A DNA stretch of 64,000 bases from Bacteroidia bacterium (GCA_030431525.1 JAUIJC010000028.1:1-64000), one strand, 5' to 3'; positions 43,479 to 52,526 are shown, counted from the first letter of the stretch. Notes: generated by a model not told the origin, from the sequence alone. Numbers and translations are program-made.

Positions 43479-44335
43479 TGATGCACGCGATTTCGATGTC
43501 TGAAAAACTTGGCCATTTTATCCACAAAATCTTCCTCAGCATTTAAGGAAAGTAATGACGCTCCTGCTCCATGACAAAGCCGCTTAAACTGTTCCTCAAG
43601 AAGATTGGCTGCCAAAATATTGTCCTGCCTAAACTGTTTTGTGGAAGAGTTCACCCAACAAACTCTTCCTGTTTCACTGTCCTTCATCCGCACAATTCCC
43701 AGATTGGGCCATTCCTCCTCCCTTTTATTCATCATACGCACTGCGATGAGGTCGTGTTTTTTTGCCAACACTCGAAATGACCTTTCATAGCCACTGGCCA
43801 AAAAGTCCGACACCCAAACCACAACACTCCGATGTGGCAACAATCCCAGCACCGCATTGCAACACGCTTCTAAATCTGTATTTCTTGACTTTAAAGGCGT
43901 CTCAAACAGACAACGTAACAACCTATTGGTCACTCCTGCGCCCTTTTGCGGACGAAACAACTGTTCTCTAACATCACTAAATGTGAGCAGACCAACATGG
44001 CTACCGTCACTAATCGCCGACAAGGCCAAAGTCCCCAACAGCTCTCTGGACTGGTCCAATTTCCCACCCACCCGTTGCGACCCACTTACATCCAACACCA
44101 AAAAAACGGTTTGCCCCCTGTCCTCACGGAAAGTCTTCACAAAAGTACCATGCCCTTTGGCCGACACATTCCAGTCAATATGCCGCACATCATCGCCATA
44201 TTGATAAGTCCGAACAGCGTCAAAGTCCAAGCCTGCCCCTTTAAACACCGAGCGGAACTCTCCGGCAAAATGAGTGTTTACCAGCCTGCGAATCCGCAGT
44301 TCATTGCGCTTAAGTTTTTTAATACGCTCGTTCAT
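43475..44335 (-). CDS. DUF58-family (VWA-like) protein
   Basis: A 286-aa soluble protein. The DUF58 core is at about 25-60 (GLDFDAVRTYQYGDDVRHIDWNVSAKG), followed by a VWA-like fold whose metal site is FLVLDVSGS, with SDFLASGYE later. DUF58 proteins normally work with a MoxR AAA+ ATPase. No moxR gene lies upstream here; instead the gene is divergent from a lipoprotein gene with only 30 bp between the two starts. First gene of the Bat-like operon. Confidence 0.9.
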   Translation of the reverse strand: MNERIKKLKRNELRIRRLVNTHFAGEFRSVFKGAGLDFDAVRTYQYGDDVRHIDWNVSAKGHGTFVKTFREDRGQTVFLVLDVSGSQRVGGKLDQSRELLGTLALSAISDGSHVGLLTFSDVREQLFRPQKGAGVTNRLLRCLFETPLKSRNTDLEACCNAVLGLLPHRSVVVWVSDFLASGYERSFRVLAKKHDLIAVRMMNKREEEWPNLGIVRMKDSETGRVCWVNSSTKQFRQDNILAANLLEEQFKRLCHGAGASLLSLNAEEDFVDKMAKFFRHRNRVHQ

Positions 44336-44365
44336 TCGGAAATTAGCTTTGAAAGCTCTCAGCTT

Positions 44366-44746
44366 ATGAAATACCTTCCCCTTCTCGGCGCCTTGGCCGT
44401 TTTCTTGTCTTCATGTTCCACGGATCCCATTCCAGAAAACATTTTACCGCAAAAGAAAATGGCTGCCATTTACATCGACATGCATATGTCCGAGCAAATT
44501 CTGGCGGAGCAAAACATGGCATACGATAGCGCCAAAGCCTACTTTCTGGACACCTACAAACCGAAAGTGCTAAAACTCCATGGTGTGAAAACTGCACAAT
44601 TCGACTCCAGTCATTCTTTTTACGAGAAAAAACCGGAACTGATGGCAGAAATCTATCACATGGGTGTCATTGACACCCTTTCGGTGTATGAGTCAAAAAA
44701 GAAGGTGAAAACCAGCCTATTGCAATTGGCTGAGGAGAAAAAATGA
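44366..44746 (+). CDS. DUF4296-family lipoprotein, 126 aa
   Basis: MKYLPLLGALAVFLSSC is a lipoprotein signal with Cys at residue 17, which fixes the start at 44366; the much longer open frame from 43946 is antisense read-through of DUF58. The mature part follows DUF4296 (AIYIDMHMSEQILAEQ, FLDTYKPKVLKLHGV, FDSSHSFYEKKPELMAEIY), a small helical lipoprotein family confined to Bacteroidota with no known function. It overlaps the Nudix gene by 4 bp. Confidence 0.87.
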   Translation: MKYLPLLGALAVFLSSCSTDPIPENILPQKKMAAIYIDMHMSEQILAEQNMAYDSAKAYFLDTYKPKVLKLHGVKTAQFDSSHSFYEKKPELMAEIYHMGVIDTLSVYESKKKVKTSLLQLAEEKK

Positions 44747-45207
44747 ATGAAATCACGGAGAAATTCGGGAACAGGCTGCGGCTAAGAGCTTGTGGAATCC
44801 TCATCGAAGACAACTGCTTGCTCCTCATCAAGCACCTTTCCCTTGGCAAAAGTGGAGAACTTTGGGCTCCTCCGGGAGGAGGACTAAACTATGGGGAGTC
44901 TTTAGAAAATTGCCTCAAGCGCGAGTTTAAAGAAGAGACCGGATTAGATATTTCGGTGGGAAATCTATTATTTGCCAACGAATACTTACAACCTCCTTTA
45001 CACGCCGTCGAACTCTTTTATGAAGTGAGACGAACGGGTGGCGAACTCTGCCAAGGGATTGACCCCGAATTGGGAATCGACCAACAAATCATCCAAGAGG
45101 TTCGATTCATCAGCCTTGACGAACTAAAAACCATTCCTGAGGACAGCCTACATGGTCGCCTTCATGGACTGGAAAACTGGTCGGAATTAACCCTACAAAA
45201 GAACTGA
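44743..45207 (+). CDS. Nudix hydrolase
   Basis: A 154-aa enzyme with a complete Nudix box (GGLNYGESLENCLKREFKEETGL; pattern Gx5Ex7REUxEExGU), so it hydrolyses a nucleoside diphosphate linked to some group. The substrate is not determined. It starts in ATGA overlap with the DUF4296 gene, so they are co-translated. Confidence 0.92.
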   Translation: MNEITEKFGNRLRLRACGILIEDNCLLLIKHLSLGKSGELWAPPGGGLNYGESLENCLKREFKEETGLDISVGNLLFANEYLQPPLHAVELFYEVRRTGGELCQGIDPELGIDQQIIQEVRFISLDELKTIPEDSLHGRLHGLENWSELTLQKN

Positions 45208-45231
45208 TTTAACAGATTATCAGGATTTTAT

Positions 45232-45239
45232 TACTTTTG
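45232..45239 (+). promoter_or_regulatory. TAnnTTTG -7 element before the 191-aa gene
   Basis: TACTTTTG lies 17 bp before the ATG at 45256. No clear TTG at -33 is seen. It suggests the 191-aa gene has its own promoter in addition to read-through from the Nudix gene. Confidence 0.4.
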
Positions 45240-45255
45240 TTTGAGCCAATAAGAC

Positions 45256-45831
45256 ATGAAAAGAAAGGTACTAAATCTTATATTAGGAGTTACTTGTCTC
45301 ATTGCCGCTGGTTTTTTGGCCTTTCGTCTCTACGAAGCCAGCCAAGAAGGTAAGCGCATCGCTAACCAAGAACAGCGGATTATTGAGCGGCTGACCGACA
45401 TCCGAACGGCGCAAATGGCTTACCGTTCCATTCACAACAAATACACGAATAACTGGGACAGCCTCTTTCATTTCATTGAAAAGGAAAGTTTTCCCATTGT
45501 GGAACGTCGCGAAAATATCGTGACTCTTGCCTACGGCGCTGACAGTGTATCCGTCGTGATGGATACCTTGGCAATGATTCCTGTAAAAGATTCGTTGTTC
45601 TCAGGTTGGAAGCCATCAAAAATTCATGAGTTGCAAAAAATCCCTGCGCTTCAAGAAGGTAACTCTGAATACAGCTTTGCGCTTTATGCAGGCAAAATAA
45701 ATAAGACCCCAATTTTCGAGGCTAAGGATGTGGCACCAACAAACCCGCTGCGCCAAGGGGCCTTACAAATGGACACCCTTCGAGTGGGCTCAAGAACGGA
45801 AGTGACAACGAAAGGCAACTGGGAAAAATAA
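45256..45831 (+). CDS. Hypothetical membrane-anchored protein, 191 aa
   Basis: One N-terminal hydrophobic helix (VLNLILGVTCLIAAGFLAF) is followed by a heptad-like helix with RLTDIRTAQMAYRSIHNKYTNNWDSLFHFI, then a beta-rich domain. The helix with 'AQMAYRSIHNKYT' resembles pseudopilin N-terminal helices, but there is no prepilin peptidase motif. I do not recognise a named family. It lies between the Nudix and DUF3822 genes on the same strand. Confidence 0.7.
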   Translation: MKRKVLNLILGVTCLIAAGFLAFRLYEASQEGKRIANQEQRIIERLTDIRTAQMAYRSIHNKYTNNWDSLFHFIEKESFPIVERRENIVTLAYGADSVSVVMDTLAMIPVKDSLFSGWKPSKIHELQKIPALQEGNSEYSFALYAGKINKTPIFEAKDVAPTNPLRQGALQMDTLRVGSRTEVTTKGNWEK

Positions 45832-45935
45832 GCTCATTACACCATTGGGGGATAAAAAAGCTTCTTTCAATCGTTTAGACTAAAACAAGCGTGAAAACAC
45901 CAAGCTTGAAACAGGCACAGACATATTATCAACGG

Positions 45936-46796
45936 ATGACCAAAATCCAAGACTCGGCATTCAATGTGGAGGAATTAGGTCAGTACCAGCTATGCCTGAC
46001 GATTGGCCCCAAGGAGTTTTATTTTGCGGTTATTAATACCAATAACAACCGGTGCCTAAGTTTGGAGCACTTCAGCTTTCAAAAGGTTGGCTCAATGGAG
46101 CGGCTGACCAATTTCATGAAAGAAATCATTGAGGACCACCACTACCTGAGTGCAGGCTTTTGGAAGGAAATCTTTGTATGTGTCAAAAACCAACGCTTCT
46201 CCTTAGTTCCCAACTCCCTCTTTGACGAAGCCCACCTTACTGATTATTTGAATTGGCAATGCGAAATTGATGAAGAAAAAGATGCTTTCTTCTATCACCA
46301 GCATCCAGCCTTAGGCTTAGTAACCACCTTTGCCACCAGCAAAAAGTTGGTGAAGGCCATTGAGGAATTTTACCCGAACAAAAAGCCTATCATCCTTCAT
46401 CAAACCAGTCCACTCTTGGAAGGGGCTCTTCAGGCATTTGAGCCGAGCCTTCCTCTAAAGATGCACCTGCATTGCTCGGGCTCATTCTTGAACATTGTAA
46501 TTCTTCGCAAAGGAGGCCAGCTTCAGTACAACAACGTCTTCACCTACAAAACTCCGGAAGACCTTCTGTACTTTACCATGTTGGTTATCAAAGAGCTTGA
46601 GCTCAACCCTGAGACACTTCCTGTATCCGTGTCTGGAGACATTGACTTCTCAGACATGAACTTCACAAAGTTGTACCAGTACATCAGGGCTTTGTCCTTC
46701 TCAACCCGACCAACACACCTCCATTTTGGTTATATGTTTGACGAGGTGTTCGACCACCAGTTTTTCGACCTGCTCAGTCTCCCACTTTGCAAATAA
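45936..46796 (+). CDS. DUF3822-family protein, 286 aa
   Basis: Matches DUF3822, a Bacteroidota family with an actin-like/ASKHA-like fold predicted from alternating strands (LCLTIGPKEFYFAVINTNNNRCLSLEHFSF, MHLHCSGSFLNIVILRKGGQLQYNNVFTY, LPVSVSGDID). ATG 45936 is preferred; a GTG at 45891 would add 15 residues and is possible. In many relatives this gene is beside rsmD and coaD; neither is present here. Role unknown. It is convergent with the second PorE-like gene. Confidence 0.8.
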   Translation: MTKIQDSAFNVEELGQYQLCLTIGPKEFYFAVINTNNNRCLSLEHFSFQKVGSMERLTNFMKEIIEDHHYLSAGFWKEIFVCVKNQRFSLVPNSLFDEAHLTDYLNWQCEIDEEKDAFFYHQHPALGLVTTFATSKKLVKAIEEFYPNKKPIILHQTSPLLEGALQAFEPSLPLKMHLHCSGSFLNIVILRKGGQLQYNNVFTYKTPEDLLYFTMLVIKELELNPETLPVSVSGDIDFSDMNFTKLYQYIRALSFSTRPTHLHFGYMFDEVFDHQFFDLLSLPLCK

Positions 46797-46818
46797 TTTG
46801 CATAATTATCTGCCTTGA

Positions 46819-48825
46819 TCATCTGCGACCGTAGTAGGCCTTCCAACGCTTGCCCTCGATTGTTCTGTCATGCAAAATGATTTCAATTCGGCGGTTTTTT
46901 TGTCTTTGCTCTTCCTCATCTCCCCTTGCCTTGGGAAATCTCCCTCCATGCCCATAGCCCTCCATCCTTTTCCTTTTGACTCCATGACGAGCCAAGTAAT
47001 CTAAAACGGCCTTTGCTCGGTCAAGTGATAACTTGTCATTATTTGACTCTACTCCTCCAAGCTCTGTATGGCCAGCAATCTCAACATCATACTGAGGGTA
47101 TTTTTTGAGAAAATCTGCTAAGTCGATTAGCTCCCCATAGGACTCAGGTCGCAGCTTTGCTTTGTTATTGTCAAAAAACACCGACTTCAACTCAATGATT
47201 TGGGTTTCCAGTGGTGTCAAACACAATTTCACTGCTGCCGGACACTCTCCCTTATCTGAGATTTTTATGCTTTCAATTGTTGTCATGTAAGTCTCAAACA
47301 TCGGTTGAACCACACGAATAGCCGAAGTCTCTCCAGGAGTCATCACAAAAGAAAACACACCTGTTTCCGGATCACTGACAAACTCATATTTTTTCGTAAC
47401 TGACTCCCCATCAAAGACACTCACAAATGCCTTGACAGGCGTACTGTCCCCTGCCGATAGCACATGACCTTCCACCAAGCACATTGGCGTATGAGGCTTA
47501 TTACGATCGGTCATGTGATAAATGTCCAAATCACCAAAACCACCGTTTCTGTGCGAGCAGAAATAGGCATCTCTTCCATCCACGGTCCACACTAAACCCA
47601 AATCATCCCCACCAGAATTTATAGGAATCCCCAAATTGACAGGCTTACTCCATCTGCGGGTAGTCTCATTATACTCTGACTTAAACATATCATACCCCCC
47701 AATGCTATTGTGGCCTCTGGAACTGAAATAGAGTGTCTTACCATCGGGATGAAGAAAAGGTGTATCCTCGTCCTCCTCTGTATTAATCACGGTGCCCATA
47801 TTCTGCACATTGCCCCAAGAACCGTCACTCATCCGCTCGGCCATGTAAATGTCATACCCACCTTTTCCTGATGGTCGGTTACTGGAAAAAACCATAGTAC
47901 GCCCATCCACTGACACGCTGGCACCATTTTCCACCCCATCCGAATTCACTCCATCCACACGCTTTGGAAAGCCCCAACCAAACGCATTTAACCGACTGAC
48001 ATAAAGATTTCCTGTATTGATATTCTTCCCCTTGTAAACATAGAGATCTCTACCATCTGTGGACATTCCCACCGCCGCATCATGACTTGTGGTATTTACT
48101 CTCATCCCTATTTTATTGGGCGCCTCCCAAACGCCCTCCTCCCTATAAGTCACATAAATATCTTCCAGATACCTCCCATTGATATCCTTTCGGTTCCCTG
48201 TGCTACCAGGTCTGCGTGAAGTAAAAATCAGTCTGTTTCCATCGCCAGTGACCAAGGGAGACACCTCTTCATAAGCAGTGTTCACTCCAGCACCCAAGTT
48301 TGTAATAACGACATCTGGGTTTTCTTTGATGATAAGACCATTTTTGGCTGTTTGGATATAGCGCATCATCGAAGCCTCAGCCTCCTGACCTATGTGGCCT
48401 GCACTGTGCAATCTTTGTGAAAAACGTCGATAGTACTCCAGCGCTGTCTTAAACTCATAATTGCTGTGATAGCAGCGCGCCATACAAAACTCAATATCAT
48501 GAGATTCGAAATCGTGACTAAACACGTTTCTGGGCTCAAAATCAGGATCTAAACTTGGCTTGTAGCCCAATTTTCGAGCGCGAACCAAATATTGAAGCGC
48601 AATGCTTTCATTCCTCAAAAAGTAATAACAAACCCCTGTTCCATATTGGGCTCCTGCATTCGTAGAATCATTCTTAGCCACCCGCTCATAAAACTCTAAA
48701 GCCTTTTCGTAGTCATTTATGAGAAAATAATCCTGTGCCTGAGCCATCAAAACCTCATCCCCAATCCTTCGCTGAGCGAACAGCGCCATGGGCAACATGA
48801 GTAAAAAAAGCACACACTGTTTCAT
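46819..48825 (-). CDS. PorE-like OmpA-family protein (TPR, PD40, CRD, OmpA)
   Basis: A 668-aa exported protein. The signal is MKQCVLFLLMLPMALFAQ, without a lipobox Cys. TPR helices follow (about 25-160), then a PD40 propeller (about 180-450; VSPLVTGDGNRLIFTSRRPG, TMVFSSNRPSGKGGYDIYM, TLYFSSRGHNSIGGYDMF). A regulatory-like beta domain (about 455-525) and an OmpA domain with AGHTELGGVESNNDKLSLDRA complete it. Same domain order as the gene at 28290, but the sequence differs throughout. Likely anchors an envelope complex to peptidoglycan; the link to T9SS is inferred from domain order only. Confidence 0.85.
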   Translation of the reverse strand: MKQCVLFLLMLPMALFAQRRIGDEVLMAQAQDYFLINDYEKALEFYERVAKNDSTNAGAQYGTGVCYYFLRNESIALQYLVRARKLGYKPSLDPDFEPRNVFSHDFESHDIEFCMARCYHSNYEFKTALEYYRRFSQRLHSAGHIGQEAEASMMRYIQTAKNGLIIKENPDVVITNLGAGVNTAYEEVSPLVTGDGNRLIFTSRRPGSTGNRKDINGRYLEDIYVTYREEGVWEAPNKIGMRVNTTSHDAAVGMSTDGRDLYVYKGKNINTGNLYVSRLNAFGWGFPKRVDGVNSDGVENGASVSVDGRTMVFSSNRPSGKGGYDIYMAERMSDGSWGNVQNMGTVINTEEDEDTPFLHPDGKTLYFSSRGHNSIGGYDMFKSEYNETTRRWSKPVNLGIPINSGGDDLGLVWTVDGRDAYFCSHRNGGFGDLDIYHMTDRNKPHTPMCLVEGHVLSAGDSTPVKAFVSVFDGESVTKKYEFVSDPETGVFSFVMTPGETSAIRVVQPMFETYMTTIESIKISDKGECPAAVKLCLTPLETQIIELKSVFFDNNKAKLRPESYGELIDLADFLKKYPQYDVEIAGHTELGGVESNNDKLSLDRAKAVLDYLARHGVKRKRMEGYGHGGRFPKARGDEEEQRQKNRRIEIILHDRTIEGKRWKAYYGRR

Positions 48826-48960
48826 TTTTTGAGTTTTCGATTGATGCCTATAACAAAAATTGGAGAGTTCTCTCTAAGCCCAAGCACGACCAAAGGGCAC
48901 TCATCCTCTGGTTTTTATACTCAAAAAATCGAAAAATGTTCTTTCCCTATCTGGGAAAAC

Positions 48961-48987
48961 AAAAAGCCACCCCTATTGGGATGGCTT
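48961..48987 (-). terminator. Intrinsic terminator of the cca gene
   Basis: On the minus strand AGCCATCCC pairs with GGGGTGGCT (one U-G pair) around a short loop and is followed by TTTT. It lies 23 bp beyond the stop at 49010. Confidence 0.82.
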
Positions 48988-49009
48988 CCTACTCAAAAAA
49001 TGATTTTTA

Positions 49010-50428
49010 TCATGACTTAACCTCCAGCCCCAACCGTTTGCCGATGGACAACATCAGCTTATAGGCCTCCTGGTCATCATTACGAATTTTTCCTTCAAGG
49101 ATAGCCTCCTTGATCTCTTCCTTAATGTCACCAATCGCCTTACATGGGGAGATTCCAAAGGTTTCCATAATCATCTCACCAGTAACTGGCGGCTGGAAAT
49201 TTCGAAGTTGGTCGCGCTCCTCCACCTCTCGCATCTTTTGCTCGACCTTGTCGAAATTGGCCAGATAGCGTTTGACCCGCACATCATTTTTACTGGTCAC
49301 ATCAGCCCTGCAAAGCGCCATTAAGGCCTCTACATCCTCTCCAGCTTCAAACAAAACACGACGAACAGCAGAGTCCGTAATTTCATCCTTTACCAAAGCA
49401 ATTGGGCGTAAATGAAGCCTCACCAACTTCTGGACAAAACGCATGCGTTCATCCAACGGCAACTTCATTCTTCGGAAAATCTTCGGCACCATGCGTGCGC
49501 CCTTGTCCTCATGGCCATGGAATGTCCACCCTGCCCTTGGGTGGAAACGCTTTGTCGGTGGCTTGGCGATGTCATGCAAAATAGCTGACCAACGCCACCA
49601 AAGGTCATCAGACTTTTCGGCCATATTGTCCAAGACCTGCAACGTATGGTAGAAGTTATCCTTGTGCGATTTTCCATCGCGGGTTTCCACCCCCTGTAAG
49701 GCGGCCATCTCAGGGAAAATCAGTTGCAAAAGCCCACAATGGAAAAGCAGCTTGAACCCATAAGACGGTGTTGGGCTCAAGACGATTTTATTCAATTCAT
49801 CAATAACCCGCTCACCAGAAATAATCTCGATACGATCCTTGTATTCGGACAATGCGTCAAATGTATCTGGCTCAATGTCAAAGTTCAGCTGTGAAGCAAA
49901 ACGGATCGCCCGCATCATACGCAGTGGATCATCCGAAAACGTTTGCCCTGGCTCCAAAGGTGTCTTGATGATTTTCCGCTTCAAATCCTTCAAACCACCA
50001 AATGGATCGATAACCTCTCCATAATTGTCAGCATTCAGGCTAATAGCCAAAGCATTGATGGTGAAGTCACGACGGTTTTGGTCATCCTCCAAGGTTCCAT
50101 CCTCAACGATGGGCTTGCGAGAATCACGCTGATAGGACTCCCTTCTGGCTCCCACAAACTCGACCTCCCAATCATCGGCCTTGAGCATGGCGGTACCAAA
50201 ATTCTTGAAATAGCTGACAGGTACTTTTCTCTCAAACCCCTCAGCTACTTTTTTGGCCAATGCGATACCACTTCCCACACAGACAATATCAATGTCTTTG
50301 CTGGGACGCTTGAGGATCAAATCACGCACAAAACCTCCAATCACATAGCTTTCAACCCCCATTTCTTGAGCAGCCTTGGCCACCCGTCCAAAAATAGGGT
50401 TCGCGTTTAGTGTATCGCTGAAATTCAT
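49010..50428 (-). CDS. cca: tRNA nucleotidyltransferase (CCA-adding family, with HD domain)
   Basis: A 472-aa class II enzyme of the poly(A) polymerase/CCA-adding family. The head domain has YVIGGFVRDLIL and the metal-binding SKDIDIVCVG. The RRDFTINALA motif and the FSDDPLRMMRAIRFASQL neck follow. In the C-terminal half an HD domain (HDIAKPPTKRF) would have phosphohydrolase activity. It completes or repairs tRNA 3' ends; whether it adds CCA or only A cannot be read here. It has terminators on both sides. Confidence 0.94.
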   Translation of the reverse strand: MNFSDTLNANPIFGRVAKAAQEMGVESYVIGGFVRDLILKRPSKDIDIVCVGSGIALAKKVAEGFERKVPVSYFKNFGTAMLKADDWEVEFVGARRESYQRDSRKPIVEDGTLEDDQNRRDFTINALAISLNADNYGEVIDPFGGLKDLKRKIIKTPLEPGQTFSDDPLRMMRAIRFASQLNFDIEPDTFDALSEYKDRIEIISGERVIDELNKIVLSPTPSYGFKLLFHCGLLQLIFPEMAALQGVETRDGKSHKDNFYHTLQVLDNMAEKSDDLWWRWSAILHDIAKPPTKRFHPRAGWTFHGHEDKGARMVPKIFRRMKLPLDERMRFVQKLVRLHLRPIALVKDEITDSAVRRVLFEAGEDVEALMALCRADVTSKNDVRVKRYLANFDKVEQKMREVEERDQLRNFQPPVTGEMIMETFGISPCKAIGDIKEEIKEAILEGKIRNDDQEAYKLMLSIGKRLGLEVKS

Positions 50429-50435
50429 GGTATAT

Positions 50436-50469
50436 AAAAAGCCCCCACCCTTTGTCGGGGCAGGGGCTT
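50436..50469 (-). terminator. Intrinsic terminator of the 122-aa gene
   Basis: On the minus strand AGCCCCTGCCC and GGGTGGGGGCT form a GC-rich stem with two unpaired inner bases, followed by TTTTT. It separates the small gene from cca, whose start is 8 bp further. Confidence 0.85.
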
Positions 50470-50491
50470 GGCAATATGTTAGAAATCTTTC

Positions 50492-50860
50492 TTACTCAAT
50501 GAACAAGTCATCCTCACCTGGTACCTCCAAAGAAGCTTGGTGATTGTCCAAAACATGGACGATGCACTTGATGTGTGTAGCAGGGTTGCTCAAGTCAGCT
50601 TCCTCGCTGGCCATTACAATTTTGATGCTCTTGTAAGTGTTGGCAAAAGCGCTCAGGCGACCCACCTCACGGAAGTAGATGGAGGTGTTCTGTTTGTCCT
50701 GTGAAATCTTCACGTCCTCGTTGCCGACAAACTCGGTAAAGATATGGCTGTCAACCACCAATTTGATGATGTTCACACGGAAAGGAAGGATCATCCTGTT
50801 ACCGATGTGGAAAGCCTTTTTGTCAGACTTAATGATTTCAATAATCTGTTCAGTGGACAT
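50492..50860 (-). CDS. Hypothetical protein, 122 aa
   Basis: A small soluble alpha/beta protein with no signal peptide that I do not recognise (FHIGNRMILPFRVNIIKLVVDSHIFTEFVG, HIKCIVHVLDNHQASLEVPGEDDLFIE). Codon use is like the housekeeping genes, and it has its own strong terminator, so it is probably an expressed conserved gene. It stands alone, 247 bp after the next gene on the strand. Confidence 0.75.
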   Translation of the reverse strand: MSTEQIIEIIKSDKKAFHIGNRMILPFRVNIIKLVVDSHIFTEFVGNEDVKISQDKQNTSIYFREVGRLSAFANTYKSIKIVMASEEADLSNPATHIKCIVHVLDNHQASLEVPGEDDLFIE

Positions 50861-51107
50861 AAGTAGTAGGTTTGAATTCCTGGGTCATCGTTCATGGCAA
50901 AACAATGTAAGTGAAAGTGAAACAATAAACTGACCCAACTAAAACGAAGTTATTTTATTCGCTGTTCGTAGCAAGTTGATGAAGGGATAGCCACAGCTAT
51001 CACAAAGCAAGTTGATGCGGACAGCGGGCAAAAGAACAAGTTGACTGGTTTAGTTTTTTGTTTTTCTTTCGCTAATAGTCCTCATGTGCCAATGAACCCA
51101 CTCTTGC

Positions 51108-51674
51108 TCATTCCCTCAGCCATTCCAATCCGCCCTGCGGCAACACCTTCACGATGGCTGAAGGCTTGGAACCCATAGCTTCCAAGCGCCGCCAATTTAC
51201 TACATAATCCACACGCCTCAAAACAGCGTCCTCAATTTCGGAATAACTTGCGGCTGTTGGCTGTCCGCTGATATTGGCAGAGGTGGAAACCAAAGGCGCG
51301 CCCAAAGCACGAATAACCTGTTGGCAGAACTCATCTCGAACCACACGAAGCGCAATTGATCCATCTGCTGGCATCACCTTACGCACCACATTTTTTCCTT
51401 TGGGAAACACAACCGTCAACGGGCGCTCAAAGGTGGTGATGAGCTCCTTTATTTCTGGAGAAATATCTCCCTCCACATAATCATTCAACTGCTCCAAATC
51501 AGCCACTAAACTCACAAATGCCTTATCTGGCAAACGCTCCTTCACTTCAAAAATTCGGTCAACTGCCGCCTCGTCAGTCGCATCACAACCTATGCCCCAC
51601 ACGGTATCGGTGGGATAAAGCAAAACGCCATGCTCCTTCATGCAGGCCAATGCCTTATTTACTTCCTCTTGCAT
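51108..51674 (-). CDS. tsaC: Threonylcarbamoyl-AMP synthase (Sua5/YrdC/YwlC family)
   Basis: A 188-aa enzyme of the tRNA t6A37 pathway that makes threonylcarbamoyl-AMP from threonine, bicarbonate and ATP. Seen are LLYPTDTVWGIGCDATDEAAVDRIFEVKER, FERPLTVVFPKG and the C-terminal PLVSTSANISGQPTAAS. It is the short TsaC form without the Sua5 C-terminal domain. It begins 11 bp after the CxxC-rich gene and is probably translated from the same message. Confidence 0.92.
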   Translation of the reverse strand: MQEEVNKALACMKEHGVLLYPTDTVWGIGCDATDEAAVDRIFEVKERLPDKAFVSLVADLEQLNDYVEGDISPEIKELITTFERPLTVVFPKGKNVVRKVMPADGSIALRVVRDEFCQQVIRALGAPLVSTSANISGQPTAASYSEIEDAVLRRVDYVVNWRRLEAMGSKPSAIVKVLPQGGLEWLRE

Positions 51675-51685
51675 ATTACTTCAAC

Positions 51686-52381
51686 CTATTCCGCATACGG
51701 GCCATGCGTGCAAACCCGCTGCTTCGGATATTGACCTGTGCCAGCACATTTGTGGCAAGTTCCTAAATGGTTATGGTCCTCATCACAATTTGGGCAGTCA
51801 ATAGCTCCATCACCTTGGCAATGGGTGCACAAGGCATATTGCTGCCCCAAATATTGACCACTTTTTACAACAACACCATTCCCTTGACAATGACTACACA
51901 ATAGCTCTCCGTGCCCTCGACAAGTCAAGCAAGGCTTATCCGTTACGCCTTGGCCTTGACATAATTCACAATCGATTGTTTCATCCAAAGGCCCCAATTG
52001 ACGACAAACGGGGCAGGTATGGGTAATGGTGGGATACAATCGATGGCTCAGCTCATAAATCATCTCAATCGAATGATCAAAATGAGCGGCACTATCCCCT
52101 GTCAGCTCCACATATTTCAACAACGCCCGTAAGCTGCCACGGTCGCGCTTTTGCTCATAGAGCACCCATCCCAAATAGTAGGTAGATTCATCGGGCAAAA
52201 TCGTATCCCTTCGGAAAAGATCCCGCAAGGGAAAAATGGCTGCATCGAAATCCTCTTGATAAGTCGCCGTTTGGATGGAGTCCATCAAAATTCCCACGGT
52301 CACCTGATGAGGCATTTTCTTCTTAGGACCAAAGGCCATAAGAATAAATAGCAGTATGGGCAACAGAAGTAATTTTCGCAT
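51686..52381 (-). CDS. Exported DnaJ-type zinc-finger (CxxCxGxG) protein
   Basis: A 231-aa protein. The N-terminal helix MRKLLLLPILLFILMAFG reads as a signal peptide or membrane anchor, followed by a helical TPR-like region (about 35-115). The C-terminal half holds seven CxxC pairs (123, 138, 151, 162, 185, 196 and 209 as first Cys), several as CxxCxGxG, the DnaJ zinc-binding repeat. No J domain is present. Zinc fingers in an exported protein are unusual; the N-terminus may instead anchor it to the membrane. A role in chaperoning or thiol chemistry is only a guess. It precedes the TsaC gene by 11 bp. Confidence 0.72.
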   Translation of the reverse strand: MRKLLLLPILLFILMAFGPKKKMPHQVTVGILMDSIQTATYQEDFDAAIFPLRDLFRRDTILPDESTYYLGWVLYEQKRDRGSLRALLKYVELTGDSAAHFDHSIEMIYELSHRLYPTITHTCPVCRQLGPLDETIDCELCQGQGVTDKPCLTCRGHGELLCSHCQGNGVVVKSGQYLGQQYALCTHCQGDGAIDCPNCDEDHNHLGTCHKCAGTGQYPKQRVCTHGPYAE

Positions 52382-52478
52382 GGTTTTTTAACCAATTCCT
52401 ATCCTAAAATACGTTTGAAAAGGCAGAAAGAACACACATCCCCTCTAAAAAATGTGCGCCCCATGAGCTTAGGCAACT

Positions 52479-52486
52479 TATATTTG
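52479..52486 (+). promoter_or_regulatory. TAnnTTTG -7 element of the thioesterase gene
   Basis: TATATTTG lies 40 bp before the ATG at 52527. No good -33 TTG is seen, so confidence is modest. Confidence 0.4.
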
Positions 52487-52526
52487 CCCGAACAAGCACA
52501 TTTCCATTTTCGTTTCTTTCCCACCC

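Noticed and set aside
43946-44365. Upstream extension of the DUF4296 lipoprotein frame
   Set aside because: It runs antisense through DUF58; the lipoprotein signal at 44366 marks the true start.
48840-48960. Possible small gene between the second PorE-like gene and cca
   Set aside because: Short plus-strand frame with no conserved features; the region ends in the cca terminator.
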